64,000 nt of DNA from Lactococcus hircilactis (GCF_009601015.1 NZ_WITJ01000006.1:62001-126000), one strand, 5' to 3'; shown: positions 39,227 through 49,230, counted from the first letter of the stretch. Translations and numbers: made by a program. Notes: a model not told the origin generated them from the letters alone.

Positions 39227-41665
39227 ATGAACGACAAAATCTATTTTACTGGTGAAATTGCTGCGCTCTTTTTTTCGAACTCAAGTAATTTTTATAAGGT
39301 ATTACTTCTTGAAATTGACGATACGAATGCAGACTATGAAGACAGTGAAATCGTTGTGACAGGAACAATTGGTGAAGTGATTGAAGGCGATTCTTACACG
39401 TTTTTTGGGCATTTAACCACACATCCTAAATATGGTGAGCAGTTAGCTGTTGAAACTTATGAAAAAGCTGTTCCGACAAGTACAGCAGGATTAATCAACT
39501 ATTTTTCTTCTGATAAATTTCCTGGCGTGGGAAAGAAAACGGCGGAAAAAATTGTCGCACGGTTTAAAGAAAATACGGTAGATCACATTCTTGAAGCACC
39601 AGAAGCGATTTCAGATTTACTTACACCTGCAAAACATAAACAATTTATTAAAAAATTAAGAGAAAATCATGGGATGGAAAAAATCCTCTCAAAGCTTGCT
39701 GAATACGGACTTTCAAGTAAACAAACTTTCCAAATTTATGAAATTTATAAGGAAAAAACATTAGAAATTATCGAAGAAAATCCATATCTTTTAGTTGAAG
39801 AGGTGAAGGGAGTTGGATTTAAAACTGCCGATCAAATGGCTAAAAATCTAGGAATCACATCAGACAGTGAGGAACGCTTCAAAGCAGCGCTCATGCACAT
39901 CTTAAAGACAGACCCGATGGAGAGTGGAGATACTTATATTGAAGCTAAAACCTTACTTGATCGCACAGTGATGCTTTTGGAAGAAAGTAGAAAAGTTGAA
40001 GTGGCCACAGAAAAAGTTGCCAACGCACTACTTTCGCTTTTAGAAGAAGGTAAAATTCAAAAAGAAGGAACAAAACTTTTTGAAAATAGCTTATTTTTTG
40101 CCGAAGAGGGGATTAAAAAAAGTCTGTCAGCACTGACAAAGCGCCACGGACAAGATTTTAAAGAAGAAAAACTGCTGTCAGTACTGACAGAAATTGAAAA
40201 AGATTTGGGAATCACTTATGACGTCCTGCAAAAGCAGGCGATTATTGGGGCGATGAATCACCAATTTTTTGTATTGACGGGCGGACCAGGGACAGGAAAA
40301 ACCACAATCATCAATGGATTTATTGAACTTTATTCAAGAATTTATAAGGTTGATTTGGATGAAACGCATTATAACGATGCTTTATTTCCGATTTTACTTG
40401 CAGCACCGACTGGACGTGCCAGTCGCCGGATGAATGAACTGACGGGACTTTCAGCAGCAACGTTGCATCGGCATCTCGGATTGAACACAGATGATGCTGA
40501 AGATGAAAAAGGGCAAGAACTATCAGGATCGCTTTTGATCGTGGATGAATTTTCAATGGTGGATACGTGGCTTGCCAACAAACTGTTTCAAGCAATTCCT
40601 GCATCAATGAAAGTGTTGCTTGTAGGAGACAGTGACCAGCTGCCTTCTGTTGGTCCTGGACAGGTGTTTGCAGATTTATTGCGGAGCGATAAAATTCCAG
40701 CAGTTCGACTCAATAAAATTTTTCGCCAAGATTCAGATTCCACGATTACATCGCTCGCACATGCCATCAAAGAAGGACAACTTCCAAAGGATTTTACAGC
40801 GAAAAAAAAGGATCGTTCTTATTTTGAAAGTTCCACGCAACAGGTGCCCGAATTCATTTCACAGATAGCTACTGCTTGGAAAAAAAGGGGAAATGATCCT
40901 TTTGAACTTCAAATTTTAGCCCCCATGTATAAAGGGCAAGCTGGAATTAATCACCTCAATGCACTGTTACAAGAATTGTTTAATCCTAAAGGAGACCGCC
41001 TTGAATTTAACTTCAATACCGTCCAATATCGCGCCGGAGATAAGATTTTACATCTGGTCAATGATGCACAAGCCAATGTTTTTAATGGTGATTTAGGCGT
41101 TATTACGGATCTTGTCGCAGCAAAATTTACAGACAGTAAACAAGATGAGATCATCATGGATTTTGATGGACAAGAACTGACCTACCCCCGTGCAGAGTGG
41201 TATAAAATAACTTTAGCTTATGCGATGTCGATCCATAAATCACAAGGTTCAGAATTTTCTACCGTCATTGTTCCAATGGTTTCAAGCTACTCACGCATGC
41301 TTGAGCGAAACCTCCTATATACAGCAGTGACACGTGCCAAACAAAGCTTGATTTTATTAGGAGAATCACGTGCATTTGCCCAAGCTGTAGCCAAAGAAGG
41401 ATCAAATAGAAAAACCTATTTAGTTGAGCGATTGACCGATGAAACACAAAAAACAACGGACACGCTAGAGGTCAGCTTACACACACAAAAAAAATCATCA
41501 CTTCCAAAAAAAGAAAGTTCAAATGAACTCACCCTCTTTTCAGAAGATGAGCCGATTAGCACTCAAAGTTACGCATTGACTGAAAAAATGATTCAATCCG
41601 GTGAGATTGATCCCCTTATTGGACTCACACCAACAGATCTTAAAATTTTTCAAGTCAAAGCATAA
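39227..41665 (+). CDS. recD2: RecD2-type 5'-3' DNA helicase
   Basis: 812 residues, superfamily 1B. An N-terminal OB-like and helix-hairpin-helix region (FPGVGKKTAEKIV near 98-111; VKGVGFKTADQMA near 190) precedes the helicase core: Walker A GGPGTGKTT at 352-360, Walker B LLIVDEFSMVD, GDSDQLPSVGPG, and a C-terminal UvrD-like motif AMSIHKSQGSEF and LLYTAVTRAK. RecD2 acts in DNA repair and replication without RecBC. Two palindromes close together encode L300-S-A-L-T304 and L317-S-V-L-T321 in the segment joining the N-terminal region to the core. Confidence 0.94.
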   Translation: MNDKIYFTGEIAALFFSNSSNFYKVLLLEIDDTNADYEDSEIVVTGTIGEVIEGDSYTFFGHLTTHPKYGEQLAVETYEKAVPTSTAGLINYFSSDKFPGVGKKTAEKIVARFKENTVDHILEAPEAISDLLTPAKHKQFIKKLRENHGMEKILSKLAEYGLSSKQTFQIYEIYKEKTLEIIEENPYLLVEEVKGVGFKTADQMAKNLGITSDSEERFKAALMHILKTDPMESGDTYIEAKTLLDRTVMLLEESRKVEVATEKVANALLSLLEEGKIQKEGTKLFENSLFFAEEGIKKSLSALTKRHGQDFKEEKLLSVLTEIEKDLGITYDVLQKQAIIGAMNHQFFVLTGGPGTGKTTIINGFIELYSRIYKVDLDETHYNDALFPILLAAPTGRASRRMNELTGLSAATLHRHLGLNTDDAEDEKGQELSGSLLIVDEFSMVDTWLANKLFQAIPASMKVLLVGDSDQLPSVGPGQVFADLLRSDKIPAVRLNKIFRQDSDSTITSLAHAIKEGQLPKDFTAKKKDRSYFESSTQQVPEFISQIATAWKKRGNDPFELQILAPMYKGQAGINHLNALLQELFNPKGDRLEFNFNTVQYRAGDKILHLVNDAQANVFNGDLGVITDLVAAKFTDSKQDEIIMDFDGQELTYPRAEWYKITLAYAMSIHKSQGSEFSTVIVPMVSSYSRMLERNLLYTAVTRAKQSLILLGESRAFAQAVAKEGSNRKTYLVERLTDETQKTTDTLEVSLHTQKKSSLPKKESSNELTLFSEDEPISTQSYALTEKMIQSGEIDPLIGLTPTDLKIFQVKA
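40125..40138. repeat. iterated palindrome TGTCAGCACTGACA, in CDS
   Basis: Perfect copy in recD2, read as L300-S-A-L-T304; 37 bases separate it from the next copy. Confidence 0.9.
40176..40189. repeat. iterated palindrome TGTCAGTACTGACA, in CDS
   Basis: Perfect copy in recD2, read as L317-S-V-L-T321-E. Confidence 0.9.
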
Positions 41666-41698
41666 AAATAAGGTGTCAGGACTCAAAAAGGAGATTAC

Positions 41699-42544
41699 AT
41701 GACAAAAATTGCAATACTTTCTGATATTCATGGCAATCAGACCGCATTTGAAGCCGTTTTGGAAGATTCCAAAAAAGAAAACGTAGAAGAATATTGGATT
41801 TTGGGAGATCTATTTTTACCCGGACCCGCACATCAGGACATGATTGATCTGATGAAAAAAATGCCTATCACTATCATGGTGAAAGGGAATTGGGAAGATT
41901 GTGTATTAGAAATTTTGGATGGTACAACGTTAGATGATGCTTCAGAGGTTTACATCGCACGATTGAGTGAGTATTTATGCGAACATTTAACTCCTGAGAG
42001 CATTCAAATGATCCGTGATCTCCCATTGGTTGATCATCGCATCATTCATGGACTAACGATAGGAATTTCGCATAATCAACGCGATAAAAATTGGGGAGGA
42101 GCGTTACTCCCATCCTCAAATCAGCAGAATTTTGATGCGCTTTTTACAAAAGATCAAGACATCGCAATCTATGGACACGTGCATCACCAAATGCTGAGAT
42201 ATAGCTCAGATGATCGCTTAATCATCAATCCAGGAACAGTCGGCCAACCCTTTTCATTTTGGAAAAAATTAAGAAAGGATCGCCGCGCACAATATACGAT
42301 TTTAGAGATTGATCACGCACAACACGTGGATGTTCATTTTAAAAAAGTCGCCTATGACATCGACATTGAACAAGCTTATGCCAAAAAAAATGAGCTTCCT
42401 TATCTTGAACTTTATGAAGAACAACTCAACACAGGCATCACTCATACTCATGACCTTGATTTTCTTGAAAAAATAAACCAAGAAAATGGCTATGTTGATG
42501 CTGTCAAAGATTATTTTAACAAAAAAACACGCGTGCCAAAGTGA
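41699..42544 (+). CDS. calcineurin-like metallophosphoesterase
   Basis: 281 residues. Metal-binding motifs in order: LSDIHGN (Asp9, His11), GDLFLPGP, GNWED, and GHVHHQM near 160. This is a complete dinuclear-metal phosphoesterase of the YfcE/DUF2436-like cytoplasmic group; its substrate is unknown. AAAAGGAG precedes the ATG. Convergent with rpsT and separated from it by two palindrome hairpins. Confidence 0.85.
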   Translation: MTKIAILSDIHGNQTAFEAVLEDSKKENVEEYWILGDLFLPGPAHQDMIDLMKKMPITIMVKGNWEDCVLEILDGTTLDDASEVYIARLSEYLCEHLTPESIQMIRDLPLVDHRIIHGLTIGISHNQRDKNWGGALLPSSNQQNFDALFTKDQDIAIYGHVHHQMLRYSSDDRLIINPGTVGQPFSFWKKLRKDRRAQYTILEIDHAQHVDVHFKKVAYDIDIEQAYAKKNELPYLELYEEQLNTGITHTHDLDFLEKINQENGYVDAVKDYFNKKTRVPK

Positions 42545-42551
42545 TCGTGTG

Positions 42552-42575
42552 TTTTTTGTCAGTGCTGACAGAAAA
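42552..42575. terminator. terminator hairpin on TGTCAGTGCTGACA
   Basis: Core 42557-42570; the stem extends through a T-tract paired with an A-tract. First of two hairpins at the convergent end of the phosphoesterase and rpsT genes; T-run orientation serves transcripts from the minus strand as well. Confidence 0.8.
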
Positions 42576-42584
42576 ATAAAAAAG

Positions 42585-42602
42585 CTTGTCAGTACTGACA
42601 AG
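42585..42602. terminator. hairpin on TGTCAGTACTGACA
   Basis: An 18-base perfect palindrome with core 42587-42600, eight bases from the rpsT stop; in the minus-strand transcript it is followed by the A/T-rich 42571-42584 stretch and the second hairpin. Confidence 0.7.
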
Positions 42603-42610
42603 ACAATTTA

Positions 42611-42844
42611 TTATCCCAATTTAGCAGCAAGACGTGATTTATCACGTGCAGCTTTGTTAGCATGGATAAGGCCTTTTGAAGCAGCTTTATCGATTGCTGA
42701 TGAAGCGGCTTTGAAAGTATCTTCACTTGGAGCTGCTACAAATTTTTTGATTGAAGTCCGCATTGCAGATTTTTGTTCTGAGTTGCGAACGTTAGCAGCA
42801 GTGTTCAATTCAGCACGTTTGATTGCAGATTTGATATTAGCCAT
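42611..42844 (-). CDS. rpsT: ribosomal protein S20
   Basis: 77 residues, Ala/Lys/Arg-rich and helical, [21 protein letters not shown] at the start and [16 protein letters not shown] at the end, as in Firmicute S20, a primary 16S rRNA binder. Monocistronic: own promoter upstream, hairpins downstream. GGGAGGA precedes the ATG. Confidence 0.97.
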   Translation of the reverse strand: MANIKSAIKRAELNTAANVRNSEQKSAMRTSIKKFVAAPSEDTFKAASSAIDKAASKGLIHANKAARDKSRLAAKLG

Positions 42845-42875
42845 TTTGTCCTCCCAATTTTTTTAATACCTATTA

Positions 42876-42904
42876 ATTATACAGAAAAAAACAGGATTTG
42901 TAAA
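42876..42904 (-). promoter_or_regulatory. promoter of rpsT
   Basis: On the minus strand TTTACA (42904-42899), 17-base spacer, TATAAT (42881-42876), about 30 bases before the ATG. Confidence 0.85.
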
Positions 42905-43171
42905 CCATTGACCACCATGTTTTTAAAAATACATGCCGCTATTTGTTAAAGCACGTGACTTTTATTGTAATATCCTCATAATAATAGTAAAATTAGATGA
43001 GGACGTGATTCATTGATTTGTCAAATGAATTTTACAGCTCAATGATTTTTTTATCAAGAATAATCATGATAAAATAAATCTGTATTTATTATTGATTAAG
43101 ATTATATTTCTGTCTTTACGCCCATTTTTAGGACATAAAATTGAAAAAATCTTAAAATTTTGGAGGTAAAC
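42905..43171 (+). other. long cydA upstream region
   Basis: About 270 gene-free bases between rpsT and cydA. A possible promoter is TTGTAA (42965-42970), 17 bases, TAAAAT (42988-42993), which would give a leader of about 170 bases. An inverted repeat ATTCATT/AATGAAT lies at about 43009-43034. No clear Rex, Fnr or cre site is recognised, and the promoter is uncertain. Confidence 0.4.
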
Positions 43172-44602
43172 ATGTTAACTATTGAAAATTTAGCTCGTTT
43201 TCAATTTGGAATGACCACTGTTTTCCATTTCTTCTTTGTTCCGTTTTCAGTCGGAATGCTTTTCATGACTTTTTTATTGGAATGCATTTATGTGAAAACA
43301 AAAGATGAAAAGTGGAAACAACGCACGAAGTTCTTCGGATCAATCATGCTGCTAAGCTTTGCAGTAGGGGTTGTTACTGGGATTATTCAAGAATTTCAAT
43401 TTGGGATGAACTGGTCAGATTATTCTCGTTTTGTAGGAGATATTTTCGGCGCACCACTCGCAGTTGAGGCTCTACTTGCCTTCTTTATGGAATCCACCTT
43501 CCTTGGGATTTGGATGTTTGGCTGGGATCGACTCAATAAAAAAGTCCACCTTTTGACGATTGGACTCACATTTTTTGGATCTGTGCTCAGTAGTTTATGG
43601 ATTTTAACAGCGAATAGTTTTATGCAAAAGCCAGTCGGCTATGAAGTCGTCGATGGGCGTGCAACATTGACAAACTTTTTTGCTCTGGTTACAAACAGTC
43701 AAACAATCCTTGAGTTTTCACACGTGGTCACAGGGTTCTTTTTAATGGGAGGATTTGCAGTAGCTGGGATTTCAGCCTTCCAAATCTTGAAAAAACGTGG
43801 GGATGCAAACTTTTGGAAACCTGTTTTACGCGTTGGTCTTTTAATTGCATTGATTGGTTCTGTTGGGAACTTTGTTGCTGGCGATCAACAAATGCTTGAA
43901 GTGAAAAATTCACAACCCATGAAATTTGCAGCCACTGAAGGAGTTTATGAAAGAACTGGCGATCCTGCAAGCTGGGATATGGTAGCGTTTTTCGATGAAG
44001 CGCAACACAAAGAAATTTTCGGCGTTCGTATTCCTTATCTTTTGTCTATTTTGACTTATCATAGACCTTCTGGATCAGTAGAAGGAATGAATGAAATCAA
44101 TAAACAATTGCAAGAAAAATATGGATCCGATAAAAATTATTATCCACCGACAACGGTATTATTCTATACCTTCCGGATTATGGCTGGCTTAAGCATGTAC
44201 TTCATTTTGACGTCCATTTTAGGCTTGTTCTTTACGCGAAAGAAAAAACCATGGATGTTTGGAAACAAAATCATGCTTCGAATTTTTGGATGGTCGTTAT
44301 TCCTTCCCTTTGCTGCCATCACCTCAGGGTGGCTCGTGACTGAACTTGGACGGTATCCATGGACGGTTTATGGCCTTTACACAATCAAAGAATCTGTTTC
44401 ACCTAATGTTTCTGTTGGTTCATTATTATTCTCAAATATTGTTTACTTCTTACTCTTTTCATTGCTTGGCGCTTTGATGATCATGTACACACGGCGCATG
44501 ATGATAAATAGTGATGTCGAACACGCTTCTACATCATACGTTGAGCTTGATCCATTTAGTAAAGAAGCATTTGAAGCAAAAGAAGAGGAGGAAAAAGAAT
44601 GA
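43172..44602 (+). CDS. cydA: cytochrome bd ubiquinol/menaquinol oxidase subunit I
   Basis: 476 residues, nine membrane helices; carries hemes b558, b595 and d. RFQFGMTTVFHFFFVP at the N-terminus has the conserved heme ligand His19; GRYPWTVYGLYTIKESVSPN near 400 is the signature, and the short Q-loop form fits Gram-positive enzymes. ATG 43172 is six bases after GGAGG; an in-frame TTG inside the ribosome site region is rejected. The stop overlaps cydB by four bases. The oxidase needs external heme in lactococci to become active. Confidence 0.96.
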   Translation: MLTIENLARFQFGMTTVFHFFFVPFSVGMLFMTFLLECIYVKTKDEKWKQRTKFFGSIMLLSFAVGVVTGIIQEFQFGMNWSDYSRFVGDIFGAPLAVEALLAFFMESTFLGIWMFGWDRLNKKVHLLTIGLTFFGSVLSSLWILTANSFMQKPVGYEVVDGRATLTNFFALVTNSQTILEFSHVVTGFFLMGGFAVAGISAFQILKKRGDANFWKPVLRVGLLIALIGSVGNFVAGDQQMLEVKNSQPMKFAATEGVYERTGDPASWDMVAFFDEAQHKEIFGVRIPYLLSILTYHRPSGSVEGMNEINKQLQEKYGSDKNYYPPTTVLFYTFRIMAGLSMYFILTSILGLFFTRKKKPWMFGNKIMLRIFGWSLFLPFAAITSGWLVTELGRYPWTVYGLYTIKESVSPNVSVGSLLFSNIVYFLLFSLLGALMIMYTRRMMINSDVEHASTSYVELDPFSKEAFEAKEEEEKE

Positions 44603-45594
44603 CAGTGATGCAATTAATATGGTTTGTTCTTATCGGCGTTTTGTTTGCTGGTTTCTTCTTTTTAGAAGGATTTGACTTTGGTGTTGGAATGAGTGCGATG
44701 GTTCTTGCCAAAGATAAACGTGAAGTAGATCAAACCATTGGAGCGATTGGTCCAGTTTGGGACATGAATGAAGTTTGGCTTTTAACAGCTGGTGGTGCAA
44801 TGTTTGCTTCATTTCCTTACTGGTACGCTTCATTATTCTCAGGATTTTATAACATTCTTTTATTAATCTTAGTTGGATTAATTTTGCGCGGGGTTACTTT
44901 TGAGTTCCGCCACCACACACATTCTGAAAAAGCAAAAGCAGCATGGGTAAAAGTGCTTGGAATTGCCAGTTTTGCGATTCCGTTTCTGTTTGGATTACTC
45001 TTTACAGGAATGATTCAAGCGGTTCCAATGGATGCTAAAGGAAATGTTTACTCAACGTTTACGACATATGTTAACCCACTTTCTGTTGTAGGTGGTGTTG
45101 CTGTTGCTTTACTTTGTTTACTTCATGGGCTCAATTATTTAGCACTAAAAACCCAAGGAGAGTTAAGAACACGTGCGCATCAATGGGCAAATAAACTCTA
45201 TTTTGTTTTGTATGCAGGTGAAGTGGTCTTTGCAGTATTACTTGCAATTTACACGGATTTCTTACAAAAACATTTGATTGGGACATTGATCACTTTAGTT
45301 TTGATTGTTGGATTATCTGTAATCGCTCATATCGCAGTGATGCAACACAAAGAAATGACGGCATTTCTTGCCTCAGGTTTGACATTTATTTCATTAGTGG
45401 CTCTGATTTTCCAAGGCATGTTCCCTCGTGTGATGATTGCAAAAGATCCAGCACATTCAATCTTGATTAAACATGCGTCTTCAACACCATATACACTGAA
45501 GACCATGACGATTATTGTAGCATGTTTTTTACCATTTGTATTGATTTATATGGGCGTATCTTACTGGGTTTTCCGCAAACGTCTCACAAAATAA
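44599..45594 (+). CDS. cydB: cytochrome bd oxidase subunit II
   Basis: 331 residues with eight to nine membrane helices; FFLEGFDFGVGM near 20-31 and IGPVWDMNEVWLLTAGGAMFA near 50-70 are the family signatures. Coupled to cydA by an ATGA overlap. A terminator follows. Confidence 0.96.
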   Translation: MTVMQLIWFVLIGVLFAGFFFLEGFDFGVGMSAMVLAKDKREVDQTIGAIGPVWDMNEVWLLTAGGAMFASFPYWYASLFSGFYNILLLILVGLILRGVTFEFRHHTHSEKAKAAWVKVLGIASFAIPFLFGLLFTGMIQAVPMDAKGNVYSTFTTYVNPLSVVGGVAVALLCLLHGLNYLALKTQGELRTRAHQWANKLYFVLYAGEVVFAVLLAIYTDFLQKHLIGTLITLVLIVGLSVIAHIAVMQHKEMTAFLASGLTFISLVALIFQGMFPRVMIAKDPAHSILIKHASSTPYTLKTMTIIVACFLPFVLIYMGVSYWVFRKRLTK

Positions 45595-45610
45595 GCATTG
45601 AATTAAAAGC

Positions 45611-45650
45611 AGTGGTGTCAAGTTCTAAACTTAAGACCACTCTTTTTATT
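45611..45650 (+). terminator. terminator after cydB
   Basis: AGTGGT (45611-45616) pairs with ACCACT (45636-45641), with an inner AAGTT/AACTT stem, and TCTTTTTATT follows. A TATAAT at 45662 may restart transcription for cydDC. Confidence 0.7.
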
Positions 45651-45729
45651 TTAAAATCTAGTATAATGAAAAGAGCAATCAACTATTCACTCCCCACTCG
45701 ATTTAAAATAAAAATGAAAAGGAAATAAA

Positions 45730-47439
45730 ATGATCGATAAAGCGCTTTTTAAATTACCCGGATTACGCAGTAAAATGCCATTCATCGGGACTTTGGCTAT
45801 TCTACAAGCTTTAGTTATCATCGGACAGGCATTTTTCATGTCCACAGCCATTACCAGGATGTGGCACGGAAAAGGACTTCAACCTGCCCTTTTATCAATC
45901 GGAGGATTCGCCCTTTGCTTTTTAGCACGAGAAGTCATTAATTTCTTTAGACAGCGCTTTTTAGACCATTATGCCTACCAAGCTTCTATTGAGATGAGAA
46001 CTCAACTTCTGGACAAAGTATTTAAATTAGGCCCACAAGTCGCTGCTGAAAAAGGGTCGGGATCTTTGACGACGACTGCAATTTCAGGAATTGAGGACGT
46101 TGAAACTTACATCAAGTTGGTTTTATCAAAGATTCTGAATATGATGATTGTGCCAATGGTGATTTTAGTGGCAGTGATTTTTTTAGATTGGAAAAGTTCG
46201 ATTGTTTTAATTTTAACCTTCCCAATTTCGATTTTATTCATGATCATCCTTGGTTATGCCGCTCAAGGACGTGCAAGTCAGCAATATGAATCCTATCAAG
46301 TCTTGTCTAACCACTTTTTAGATTCTTTGCGTGGAATTTCAACATTAAAATATTTTGGACGATCAAAAGAATATGCCAATTCGATTTATCATACCTCAGA
46401 ACGTTTTCGTACCGCAACGATGCGCACATTAAGAATCGCTATTCTTTCTACCTTTGCCCTTGATTTTTTCTCGACATTATCTGTCGCAACGATGGCGCTT
46501 TTTTTAGGACTCCGCTTGATGGACGGAACGGTAACTTTATTTCCAGCACTTATGGCATTGATTTTAGCACCAGAATATTTCCTGCCATTACGTGAATTTG
46601 CAAGTGATTATCACGCAACATTGAATGGAAAAAATTCATTTCAAGCCGTCCAAGCCGTCTTAGCAATGGATGAGGGACTCTCTTTTCAGCTAGCTGCCCC
46701 AGTTTTTTGGACGGATCACTCAAAATTAACGCTGTCAGCACTGACAAAAGAATATGAGAATCAGCGTGGAGTAAAACAAGTTTCTGTCAGTATCGAGGGG
46801 ATGAAAAAAGTAGCGATTGTTGGTGCTTCTGGCTCAGGAAAATCAACATTACTCAACTTGCTCTCTGGATTCTCAAATCCCACATCAGGTCGATTTGAAT
46901 TGAACAATCAAAAAGAAATGACCTCGCTTAATGATTTGAATTGGCGAAAATCTGTCTCGTTTATTCCACAGAATACCTATCTTTTTTCAGCAAGTTTACG
47001 TGATAATTTAGCATTTTATCAACCTGATGCGACAGATGAAGCAATACTGGTCGCAGCAAAACATGCTGAACTTGAAAAATTAGTTGAAACACTTGGACTA
47101 GACTGCATGATTGGGGCAGGCAATCGGACGCTTTCAGGTGGTCAAATGCAAAGAATTGCTCTGGCGCGTGCTTTTCTATCAAACGATCGAAATATTATCT
47201 TACTAGATGAGCCAACGGCGCATTTAGACATCGAAACAGAGCTTGAAATTAAAGAAAATATCCTTCCAATTTTTGAAAACAAATTGGTCTTTCTTGCGAC
47301 ACATCGCTTGCATTGGCTTTCACAGATGGACATGATCATCGTACTCAATGAAGGAGAAGTCAAAGGGATTGGAACTCACGAAACATTGCTCAATGAAAGT
47401 CCATATTATCAACAATTAATTTCAGAAATGAGAGGGTAA
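45730..47439 (+). CDS. cydD: ABC exporter subunit CydD, cytochrome bd assembly
   Basis: 569 residues: N-terminal six-helix exporter domain and C-terminal ATPase with Walker A VGASGSGKST, signature LSGGQMQR and Walker B IILLDEPTAHLD. With the next gene it forms the heterodimeric CydDC exporter needed for cytochrome bd maturation. A palindrome copy encodes L335-S-A-L-T339 at the junction of the two domains. It follows cydB after a terminator and possible internal promoter. Confidence 0.92.
   Translation: MIDKALFKLPGLRSKMPFIGTLAILQALVIIGQAFFMSTAITRMWHGKGLQPALLSIGGFALCFLAREVINFFRQRFLDHYAYQASIEMRTQLLDKVFKLGPQVAAEKGSGSLTTTAISGIEDVETYIKLVLSKILNMMIVPMVILVAVIFLDWKSSIVLILTFPISILFMIILGYAAQGRASQQYESYQVLSNHFLDSLRGISTLKYFGRSKEYANSIYHTSERFRTATMRTLRIAILSTFALDFFSTLSVATMALFLGLRLMDGTVTLFPALMALILAPEYFLPLREFASDYHATLNGKNSFQAVQAVLAMDEGLSFQLAAPVFWTDHSKLTLSALTKEYENQRGVKQVSVSIEGMKKVAIVGASGSGKSTLLNLLSGFSNPTSGRFELNNQKEMTSLNDLNWRKSVSFIPQNTYLFSASLRDNLAFYQPDATDEAILVAAKHAELEKLVETLGLDCMIGAGNRTLSGGQMQRIALARAFLSNDRNIILLDEPTAHLDIETELEIKENILPIFENKLVFLATHRLHWLSQMDMIIVLNEGEVKGIGTHETLLNESPYYQQLISEMRG
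46733..46746. repeat. iterated palindrome TGTCAGCACTGACA, in CDS
   Basis: Perfect copy in cydD, read as L335-S-A-L-T339-K, in the linker before the ATPase domain. Confidence 0.9.
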
Positions 47440-47447
47440 ATCATAAA

Positions 47448-49166
47448 ATGAAAATGAAAGAAATTTTATTTAGTAACAACTGGATTACGCCCTATTTAAA
47501 AAAATATCGTTCAGGGTTACTTTTGGCTATTTTTTTAGGAACAATTACCATGCTTTGTGCAGGACTTTTAATGTTTTCGAGTGGATATGTGATTTCAAAA
47601 TCCGCAACAAAACCTGAAAATATCTTAATGATTTATGTCCCAGTACTGATGGTTCGCGTGTTTGGAATAGGTCGTCCTGTGATTCGATATGTAGAGCGTT
47701 TGACCTCTCATAATTGGATTTTGAAAATCACCAGTGAATTACGGAAAAAACTTTATTTAAGACTAGAAAAAAGTTCAGTCACGATTGCGAATCAACTTAA
47801 AATTGGTGATTTACTTGGTATTTTAAATGAAGATTTAGCAAATTTGCAAGATTTATATTTAAGAACGATTTTTCCAGTGCTCATTTCTGGAAGTTTAAGT
47901 CTTGCATTGTTGCTCGCTGCTTCCTTTATTTCTTTGACTTTAGCCTTGATTTTAGCTCTATTTTTAGGTGCCTCATTAGTATTGATTCCATTTTTTTCTT
48001 ACAAGTGGACCGTTGCAAGTGATACAAAACTTAAAAATTATCGCAATCAACTTTTTTCAGATTTAACAGATGACATTTTAGGCTTGCAGGATTGGACTTT
48101 ATCAGGTCGTAAGAAGGATTTTCTAAATAATTACCGACATGCAGAACAAGAAACACGAAATGTTCAAAAAGGATTGTTTAGTTTCTCAAGAAAAAGAGGA
48201 ATTGTGTTACAGCTGATCTATTCCGCTTTAGTTGTTAGTCTTTTGATTTGGTCTGGATTAAACTTAACATCGGGTGAATCGCTCAATTACATTGCCGCAA
48301 TTTCACTAATGGCTTTTCCATTGTTTGATGCTTATGGTCCCTTGTCAGAAGCGGTCGTAGAAACTCAACGGTATGGCGATTCTGTAAAACGATTGAATGA
48401 TTTACCTGATCCAGATGAAGCGATGCGGCATCAACTCATTGAAAAAGAAGAACTTACGATTGCTCAGATGAGTTTTGGATTTGAAGAAAATCAACCGCTC
48501 TTAAAAGAAATTAATTTAAAGATTCATAAAGGTGAGAATATCGTTATTTTAGGTCGTTCTGGTGTTGGAAAATCAACGCTTGCAAGTCTTATTCGAGGCG
48601 ATTTGATCCCAACAAGTGGGACGATTAAATTTGGAGAGGTCGAACCTCATCTTGCATCAAATGTAGAAAAAAAGATTGGCGTGATCAATCAAAGTCCATA
48701 TCTTTTCAACGCAACTGTAAGAAGCAATCTCGCGCTGGCTAATTTAGAAGCGACAGATGAGCAAATTTGGGAAACCTTGGCACTGGTTGGTCTAAAAAAT
48801 AGAATTGAGCATTTGCCTCAAGGTTTAGATGAATGGATCAATGAGGCAGGATCGCAATTTTCAGGAGGTGAACGTCAAAGACTGGCACTTGCACGTATTT
48901 TACTATCAGATGCGTCATTGATTATTCTCGATGAACCTACCGTATCTTTAGATCCGATCACTGAAAATCAAGTATTGAGTCTCTTTTTTGATCGTTTAAA
49001 AGGAAAAACAGTACTTTTTATCACGCATCATTTGCTGGGCATTAAAAGAATGGACCGGGTCATATTTTTACAAGAAGGACGTGTAAAGATGGACGGAACT
49101 CCAGAACAATTATTAAATGAAAATGAAGATTTTAAACGACTTTATCAATTGGATCAAGGACTATAA
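47448..49166 (+). CDS. cydC: ABC exporter subunit CydC, cytochrome bd assembly
   Basis: 572 residues: N-terminal exporter domain with six membrane helices, C-terminal ATPase with Walker A LGRSGVGKST, signature FSGGERQR and Walker B LIILDEPTVSLD. Nine bases after cydD, partner in the CydDC heterodimer. A strong terminator follows. Confidence 0.92.
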   Translation: MKMKEILFSNNWITPYLKKYRSGLLLAIFLGTITMLCAGLLMFSSGYVISKSATKPENILMIYVPVLMVRVFGIGRPVIRYVERLTSHNWILKITSELRKKLYLRLEKSSVTIANQLKIGDLLGILNEDLANLQDLYLRTIFPVLISGSLSLALLLAASFISLTLALILALFLGASLVLIPFFSYKWTVASDTKLKNYRNQLFSDLTDDILGLQDWTLSGRKKDFLNNYRHAEQETRNVQKGLFSFSRKRGIVLQLIYSALVVSLLIWSGLNLTSGESLNYIAAISLMAFPLFDAYGPLSEAVVETQRYGDSVKRLNDLPDPDEAMRHQLIEKEELTIAQMSFGFEENQPLLKEINLKIHKGENIVILGRSGVGKSTLASLIRGDLIPTSGTIKFGEVEPHLASNVEKKIGVINQSPYLFNATVRSNLALANLEATDEQIWETLALVGLKNRIEHLPQGLDEWINEAGSQFSGGERQRLALARILLSDASLIILDEPTVSLDPITENQVLSLFFDRLKGKTVLFITHHLLGIKRMDRVIFLQEGRVKMDGTPEQLLNENEDFKRLYQLDQGL

Positions 49167-49201
49167 AACAAGAATCAGCTCATGCTGATTCTTGTTTTTT
49201 A
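49165..49201 (+). terminator. terminator of the cyd genes
   Basis: CAAGAATCAGC (49169-49179) pairs perfectly with GCTGATTCTTG (49184-49194) around TCAT, followed by six T residues. Confidence 0.93.
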
Positions 49202-49230
49202 TTGACACAACGAAATAATAAATATATAAT
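49202..49230 (+). promoter_or_regulatory. promoter of the MarR-family gene
   Basis: TTGACA (49202-49207), 17-base spacer, TATAAT (49225-49230), both perfect. Confidence 0.93.

Noticed and set aside
42486-42866. 126-residue plus-strand frame over rpsT
   Set aside because: Antisense to ribosomal protein S20 and runs through two terminator hairpins.
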